A DNA stretch of 64,000 nucleotides, taken from Spinellus fusiger. Lineage: Eukaryota > Mucoromycota > Mucoromycetes > Mucorales > Phycomycetaceae. The stretch spans positions 124,001 through 188,000 of the forward strand of contig JALLLS010000054.1 of assembly GCA_025094145.1 (NCBI GenBank), written 5' to 3'. A program made the translations under genes and the position numbers. Numbering within the stretch: position 1 is the stretch's first letter; every line of letters begins with the position of its first letter. Under the pieces are notes generated by a model. It did no database searches, was not told the DNA's origin, and saw only the letters and a program-made list of their open reading frames with translations. Of the stretch, positions 58,571 through 64,000 are shown piece by piece.

Positions 58571-59919
58571 CAGTCACACACAATTGAATTTAATACTTGC
58601 CTAAATTTTAATAAAAAAAGAAATACATTTTTTTTGCATAATACTCTTTCTCTTTCTAGATAGTGTTAGACCAACACACTACATATCAGATACATTTTCA
58701 GAAACTCACAATCATAGAGAATAGGATAAAACAGAAAATAAAAGGCTATGAGGCATTTATTACATGTTGAAGGCTGGATTAAAATTGACTGTCATCGCAA
58801 ACGTAGTTGAGATAAAAAAGGTCCACAGTTCAAAATAGTATCAGAAACATCAAAGTTAGTGGGTCACCATTACGTTTAAATAGTCATGGAAAACATAAAA
58901 AAGTGAATGAGAGGGACCTCAGACACCTGGAAAAGGTCATTAGAAAGGACCCATTTGCCTCATATAATCAGCTGAAATTGGAAATATTGAATATTCAGGT
59001 GGATGTATGTAGAAACACCATTATCAGTTACTTCAATCAGTTAGTGTTTAGATCTTTTTATGTAGATCACAAGCCAGCCCCAACTGAAGAACACAAGGAG
59101 AAACAGCCTTGTTGGGCTAAAGAATATGTCAGTTGGAGGAGTGATCAGTAAAGAGGTGTCATCTGGTCTGATGAGTCAAGGTACACCATGGAAGAGAATG
59201 ATAGAGGTGCATTTGTCATCAGAAAAGTTGGAGAAAGGTATGATCCTAACCCTATTGTTTTAACAACGAAGTTTGGTGGCGGTGGGGTCATGCTTTGGAG
59301 CTGTTTTTAGGTGGGCGGATTTGACCCATTAGTCTTTGTTGATGGCACTGTAAACCAAGACAAATATATCAGGATTTTGGCTGGTGAATTTCATTCTTGG
59401 TTCATGAGATTGCATCAGAAAGAGAACAGTGATTTTCTGTTACAAGAAGAAGGTGCTAGCTGTCATACTGGGGCCTATGCCAGAGAGTGGAAAGAGACGC
59501 ATCAAATTAGGGTTCTTTGAGTACTGGCCCGCACAAATCTCTGACTTGAACTCAATTGAACATGTCTAATACGCCTTGGAAAAAAGAATTAAAGAAAGAA
59601 GGGTATCTATTACCAATGTTGAAAGTTTGAAGGCTCTACTTGCAGAGGAGTGGGAGTGAGTTGGTGTTGAGCTTGCACAACAATAATTTCAAAGTATGAC
59701 AGATAGATGCCAGGCTGTCATTGATGCCAAAGGAGGCCATACAAAATATTAACTGTATTATTATTATATTTTCTATAATTAAATATGTTGAGCTTTATTG
59801 TGTGGAAGTTTGAAGCTTCTAGATCAAATGTGGAGTGTTTTATCTAATGTTGAATATATCCTAAATATTTCGTCCTGAAATCTATCTTCAAAAGTATTAA
59901 ATTCAATTGTGTATGACTG
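58571..59919 (+). mobile_element. Tc1/mariner-like transposon, inactive
   Basis: Terminal inverted repeats of about 29 bp begin CAGTCAYACACAATTGAATT at 58571 and, inverted, end at 59919. TA flanks both ends (58569-58570 and 59920-59921). The 1,349-bp length and internal transposase are typical of Tc1-like elements. The right end is only 122 bp upstream of the NEDD8 start codon. Confidence 0.85.
58840..59752 (+). pseudogene. Tc1-like DDE transposase pseudogene
   Basis: Reading through defects gives a recognisable transposase: a helix-turn-helix region with KHKKVNERDLRHLEK, then VIWSDESRY (first catalytic Asp), FGGGGVMLWSCF, LLQEEGASCHTG (where the second catalytic Asp of QDNAPCHT is Glu), DLNSIEH (third acidic block) and a C-terminal RCQAVIDAKGGHTKY. 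At least five in-frame stops (for example after WRSDQ, after WSCF and after HQIRVL) inactivate it. There is no frame long enough for a functional product. Confidence 0.85.
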
Positions 59920-60041
59920 TACAAAGGGCCACTCCTTTTTGTATCACGAAAGATGACATCGTCGTGTGACTATGAATCAAAGGCAGGACACTTCCCCAAC
60001 ACTTACTTCCGACTTCTTTTTCTTCTTTTCTATCATTCATC

Positions 60042-60495
60042 ATGCTCATCAAAGTCAAGGTAAGTCGCACTCTGACAAAAAGAAAGAACTCACACCCTTA
60101 GAACTTGTCAGGAAAAGAGGTATATTATAAAATACACACTTGGCACTAAGCAAAACACTTGTTCAGATTGAGATTGATATTGAATCCAATGATAAAATAT
60201 CACGTATTAAAGAACGTGTAGAGGAAAAAGAAGGCATTCCACCACAGCAACAGCGTCTTATTTACGGTGGAAAACAAATGTAAATTCTCTGAGAGTGCAT
60301 TTGTACGCGTTCATTTGTATTTATTTCTACAAATGTCTATTTATTTATCTATCTATTTATCTATGTCTACTGATCTATTTATCTATCTACACAACCATCG
60401 ATGTATATAGGGCCGATGAGATGACAGCAAAAGAGTATGCCATTGAGGGTGGTTCAGTGTTGCATCTTGTGTTGGCTTTACGTGGTGGCTATTAA
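60042..60495 (+). CDS. RUB1: NEDD8/Rub1 ubiquitin-like modifier
   Basis: Ubiquitin-like protein attached to cullins to activate SCF-type ubiquitin ligases. Four exons, 60042-60059, 60102-60119, 60167-60279 and 60411-60495, give 77 aa; the first two exons are 18 nt each. The sequence starts MLIKVK|NLSGKE|IEIDIE, continues [20 protein letters not shown] and ends [15 protein letters not shown]. The ALRGG end (Ala rather than Arg at the position separating NEDD8 from ubiquitin) identifies Rub1/NEDD8. One residue (Tyr) follows the Gly-Gly and would be removed by processing. The upstream region is almost wholly the Tc1-like element. It converges with the multicopper oxidase, with 27 bp between stop codons. 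Confidence 0.95.
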
Positions 60496-60522
60496 TACAA
60501 CAATATAATCGGAAGAGGGAGA

Positions 60523-62406
60523 TTATGTGGAAGAAAGAGTGTAGGGAACAATCAACTCTGGGGCTTCTTCAAAAACAACCATCATCCCCATCATCATATG
60601 AAGTGTATTATGACAGTGAACAGCCCATAAACCGGGATTATCCTAAGACATTAGATGCAAATACTTAATAATAAAAAGACTTACTGCCAACAGTCGTATT
60701 TTGGACCACCCACAGCCCACAGGCTCTGTCGAGTTAGATTCTTCCAGAGAAGGATCCAGAGAAGGATAGACCATAGTGACATCTTTGTAGAGAGGATTGG
60801 GGATTGTACGCTTGTCATGGTCTCTTTCTTCTACATATTCACCTGGACCCGTTGCTAGCAACCAGTGAGAGTGTCCGTGAGTGTGCCAGGGATGACTGCG
60901 ACACAGCTCACCCCTCTTGTGAGTAGATTGGATGACAATATCCACAAGCTCATAGTAGGCTAATGGGTAGGTGCCTAGTTCAGGATCATAGGCACTACGA
61001 GAACCCTTTAGCTGGCTATAGTAAGGAGAGCGTCTCTTTTTGGCCTGTATATCATCAAGAAGAAAACTCTTTGGGTCCATAAAGGGTACACCGTTGATCA
61101 TCCAGCGGGTGCTGCCGTCCTCCTGCTTGGCGTCTGTAGAGCGAAGGATAATGGTGCGTGTGGATTCACGGTAGACAATGGGATCTACACCATAGAATGG
61201 CTGTAATTCAGACCAGATCCATTCTGGTTTAAGTTGACCAGGGAACTTGACTCGCTCTTCGGGTAGAGTGAGAATGGGTTTGATGGGGATCTTGGAGGAT
61301 GGGAGTGTAGAGATGTAGTTGGGGTAATCCTGGTGCATAGTAAGAGAAGACTCGCTGTCCACATAACGAAGAATAGCACGGCCATTGGAGTAAGGATCCA
61401 CATCCTCTGCCCATCGGCGCACAGTTGCGATGGTGTAGTCTGTGGGTGGCTGGTCAGCATGAAGAAGAACAGACATTCTCTGTCCAGAAGCCACCTCAAT
61501 AAAGGGAACAGTGTGGGGTTTTACGAGTTCACCATCCACCTCAATAATCGTCAATGAGTGCTGTGCAATGCCAAATCCAAAAGTACGGAATGCTGATGAA
61601 CCAATAATCCTCAGTCTGTAGGTCTTTCCACTCTCAACAGGTACAACGCTATAACCACCACACTGCGCGGAAGGTTTGCCTGGATTGTAAAGAGTCCTTC
61701 CGTTGATAAGCACGCTTTCTGCATCTGGAAGATGGATAAAATCAGTGCCCAACATATAGCGCTCCAATGTATAGCGGTCCTTGTGCCACCATTCACTCAG
61801 GGCAATAATACGCTCATCATCATAGGTGAAGGGTCCTGACTGGAGACGAGGTGTAGAGCTAAATCCAGGAGGCTTCTCAAGAAAAGGACGTGCTCTGTCT
61901 GATTCATAAACAATAAAGGCACCAAAAACAGTTTCTTCCTCTAAACCCACATGGGCATGATAGAAATAAGTACCGGCTTGGTTTACGACACGGAAATCAT
62001 GAACAAAATGACCGCCTGGAGGAATGGGTTTTTGAGTCAGAAACGGCACACCATCAGCATTCACAGAGCTGTATTGACGAATGCCGTGGAAATGGATAGC
62101 AAGATCGTTTGGATTTCCACCATGGGTTGCGTTATGTGCGCCGTGGTAGGGAGACATTTGGTTGCGAACAGTAATACGGACACGGTCGCCTTGGTTGACT
62201 TGAATAGTAGTTCCTGGTAGCTGGTGATTCACAAGAAGTGTAGATGTACGACGGTAGCAGTCTGGGTTGGTATAGCTATAGCTTATATTGAGTTCATAGT
62301 GACGAATGCCATTGATTTCGCCTTGATGCACCTCAAGAGCAGCAATGTTTTGAGACAAGGCGAGTGGCAGTAAAGTGAGTAGGAAATAGAATAGAAAGAA
62401 AACCAT
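60523..62406 (-). CDS. Secreted multicopper oxidase (laccase / ascorbate oxidase-like)
   Basis: Couples one-electron oxidation of a substrate (phenols, ascorbate-like compounds or metal) to reduction of O2 to water. Two exons, 62406-60685 and 60642-60523, give 613 aa. A signal peptide (MVFFLFYFLLTLLPLALSQ) is clear. Copper-ligand motifs: LAIHFHGIRQY, TYFYHAHVGLEE, RSHPWHTHGHSHW and, spanning into exon 2, NPGLWAVHCHNTLHMMMGM. The residue ten after the T1 Cys is Met, which suggests a low-to-medium redox potential. Several N-glycosylation sites occur (NIS, NAT, NST). There is no C-terminal membrane helix, so it is secreted rather than a Fet3-type anchored ferroxidase. The substrate cannot be told from sequence. 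The 42-nt intron has a good GTAAGT...TTAG. Confidence 0.92.
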
Positions 62407-64000
62407 GAGAGAAAGAAAAGAAGGGAAGGAGCTCGAGCAATATAAAGAGTAGAGCCACAGCCAAAGAAGATTGCAATGTCCAGTGTTTCAATGCCTTGTA
62501 GCAAATACAGCCGAAAGTATACAATACTAGATAGTTTGATCAGAGAACTTCTGCATTTCAAGTATCATAGTCTGCATGTTATTTGGATTCTATAAAAAGT
62601 TATTTTTGGGTCATTTACTAACCTATGCATTAAAAGAATTATGTTTATAACCTACTAATATGCAGCGTCTATCTGACTTGTGTGGCATGTGTTTATTGCA
62701 TATATGCTTATGTTTATTTATGAAATAATAATACTATCAAACCCTAAGAATATTACCATGAAGGTGTGTCACTCTTCACTAGTACATATAAGATAGTTCA
62801 TCAATAGGTGAACATTGGATTCAATAAAGGCACTCTCTTCTGCTCTATGAAGAGAGTCCTATAGTTGGTTGAGTTTGTTATAAGGATAGAGCAATCTATA
62901 GTATCTGATCGTGTCTTCCAGTCAATGATTTATTCTCTATGAATGCATGCATCTATCTTATGCAGGTCTCCCGCTCTTTAAGATCCTATAATAGAGAAGT
63001 ACAATGTGAATATTTCTATTCTTCGGTGGATACGCCATTTTGTTTTTTAAAATAAAATAAAAAACAATAATAATAAATAATAAATAATAAATAATAATAA
63101 ATAGACCGGCAAGTCAAGACCGAATTTTTTTGTTTAAAAACTTAATTTTGCTTGACTGTTATTGGAGAGTGTAGAATTCAATGGCATCTCGACAGGGTGA
63201 AAACATTCAATAATCTGGACAATTTCAACCGTATAGAACTAATAAAACTGACGATGATGATGGCAGAATAATGGAAAATAGAAAATAGAAAATAGAAAAT
63301 AGAAAATAGAAGTTTAACAATAAAATGAAAATGACACTGATACTGATACTATCAAGACCATTTTAAATCAATGCTTGGATTTTTTCCTATTATTGTTCCT
63401 ATCATCAATAAAACCCTGCCTATAATTAACACTGCCTTAGTTCTGATTCATCATTCAATATCTCAGTTGCAAGTTGACTCATAAGATTCACAAATAACAG
63501 AAGAGCATAAGGGGGAGTAATAGAAAACTTTATGGGTTATATTTGCTTCTATAAAAAAAATACTTTCTTTTTCATCTCTATTATCTACAAGTGCAGTTGC
63601 TATCCTTTGTAATATCATCATTTAAATATGAATATACAGTGAAGAAATACTTTGAATTTTCAGATATTCTCTCCAAATAATAAATATACTGTCTCTATTC
63701 CTTATTTACAAAGTAACTGCCCTGTATGTCATTTCTTTTCTCTATCCCGTGTCAATAGATCAAGAGACTAAATAGATGTATTTATTTATAACTATAGGTG
63801 TGTCTATGCCTATATTACTATTCTTTGATGACTGATTTAGCCACCTTTACTATAAAGACTATTATCTTATTCATCCGCAACTTTTTTAAACAGGTTGCAT
63901 TGTAATGAGCATATTCATTGCACTTTTAACTAGAATGAAGTAAGAGAAAGAAAATAGGAGTAATTCTTTTGTATTCCTGCATGAACTCTTGACTAGCATA
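62407..64000. other. Intergenic AT-rich region to window end
   Basis: The upstream region of the multicopper oxidase. It holds low-complexity (AATAAATAAT)-type sequence near 63050-63105 and five tandem copies of an AAAATAG heptamer at about 63272-63310. No gene is visible. Confidence 0.55.

Overview
The window is eukaryotic and reads as an early-diverging fungus, most likely Mucoromycota (for example Mucorales). The genes are compact and carry many short introns of about 40-110 nt with GTAAGT-type donors. Intergenic DNA is very AT-rich, and the gene families are fungal: a Nik1-type hybrid histidine kinase, ATG15, a Gap1-type RasGAP, a fungal aminodeoxychorismate lyase and trehalose-phosphate phosphatase. 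There are no prokaryotic features. Species-level placement is inference.

Layout. 1-18 kb is gene-dense: the 3' part of a trehalose-6-phosphate phosphatase gene (+), a Gap1-type RasGAP (-), ribosomal protein eL8 (-), a mitochondrial PPR protein (-), an alpha/beta-hydrolase-like protein (-), a cystinosin-type transporter (-), 4-amino-4-deoxychorismate lyase (+), the autophagic lipase Atg15 (+) and a Gyp5-like TBC RabGAP (+). 18-30 kb is one enormous gene (-), a group III hybrid histidine kinase whose HAMP array is expanded to about 29 units of 92 residues (predicted about 3,660 aa). 30-40.5 kb is AT-rich, with microsatellites and a mobile element that carries the C-terminal part of a Fanzor (eukaryotic TnpB-like, OMEGA-type) nuclease. 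A second, more decayed copy lies inverted at 4.7-5.66 kb. At 40.6-42.2 kb is an ADP-ribosylglycohydrolase-family gene (+), followed by a 9.6 kb gene desert. 51.8-62.4 kb holds an unrecognised Ser/Pro-rich protein (+), succinate dehydrogenase flavoprotein (+), a 1.9 kb foldback structure, a dead Tc1-like transposon, NEDD8/Rub1 (+) and a secreted multicopper oxidase (-). The last 1.6 kb has no gene.

Working together. The genes are independent housekeeping or signalling units rather than a cluster. Themes are stress and Ras signalling (histidine kinase, RasGAP, trehalose phosphatase), vacuole/autophagy and membrane traffic (cystinosin, Atg15, Gyp5-like GAP) and core metabolism (SDHA, folate/pABA, eL8). 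Exon structures were worked out by hand from reading frames, splice signals and family conservation, and in every multi-exon gene the phases close to an intact frame (the histidine kinase only after allowing nine single-base deletions). The most notable items are the giant HAMP-array kinase, the two TA-flanked Fanzor-bearing elements with a conserved non-coding right end, three GC-AG introns, and two compact GC-rich hairpins in upstream regions.
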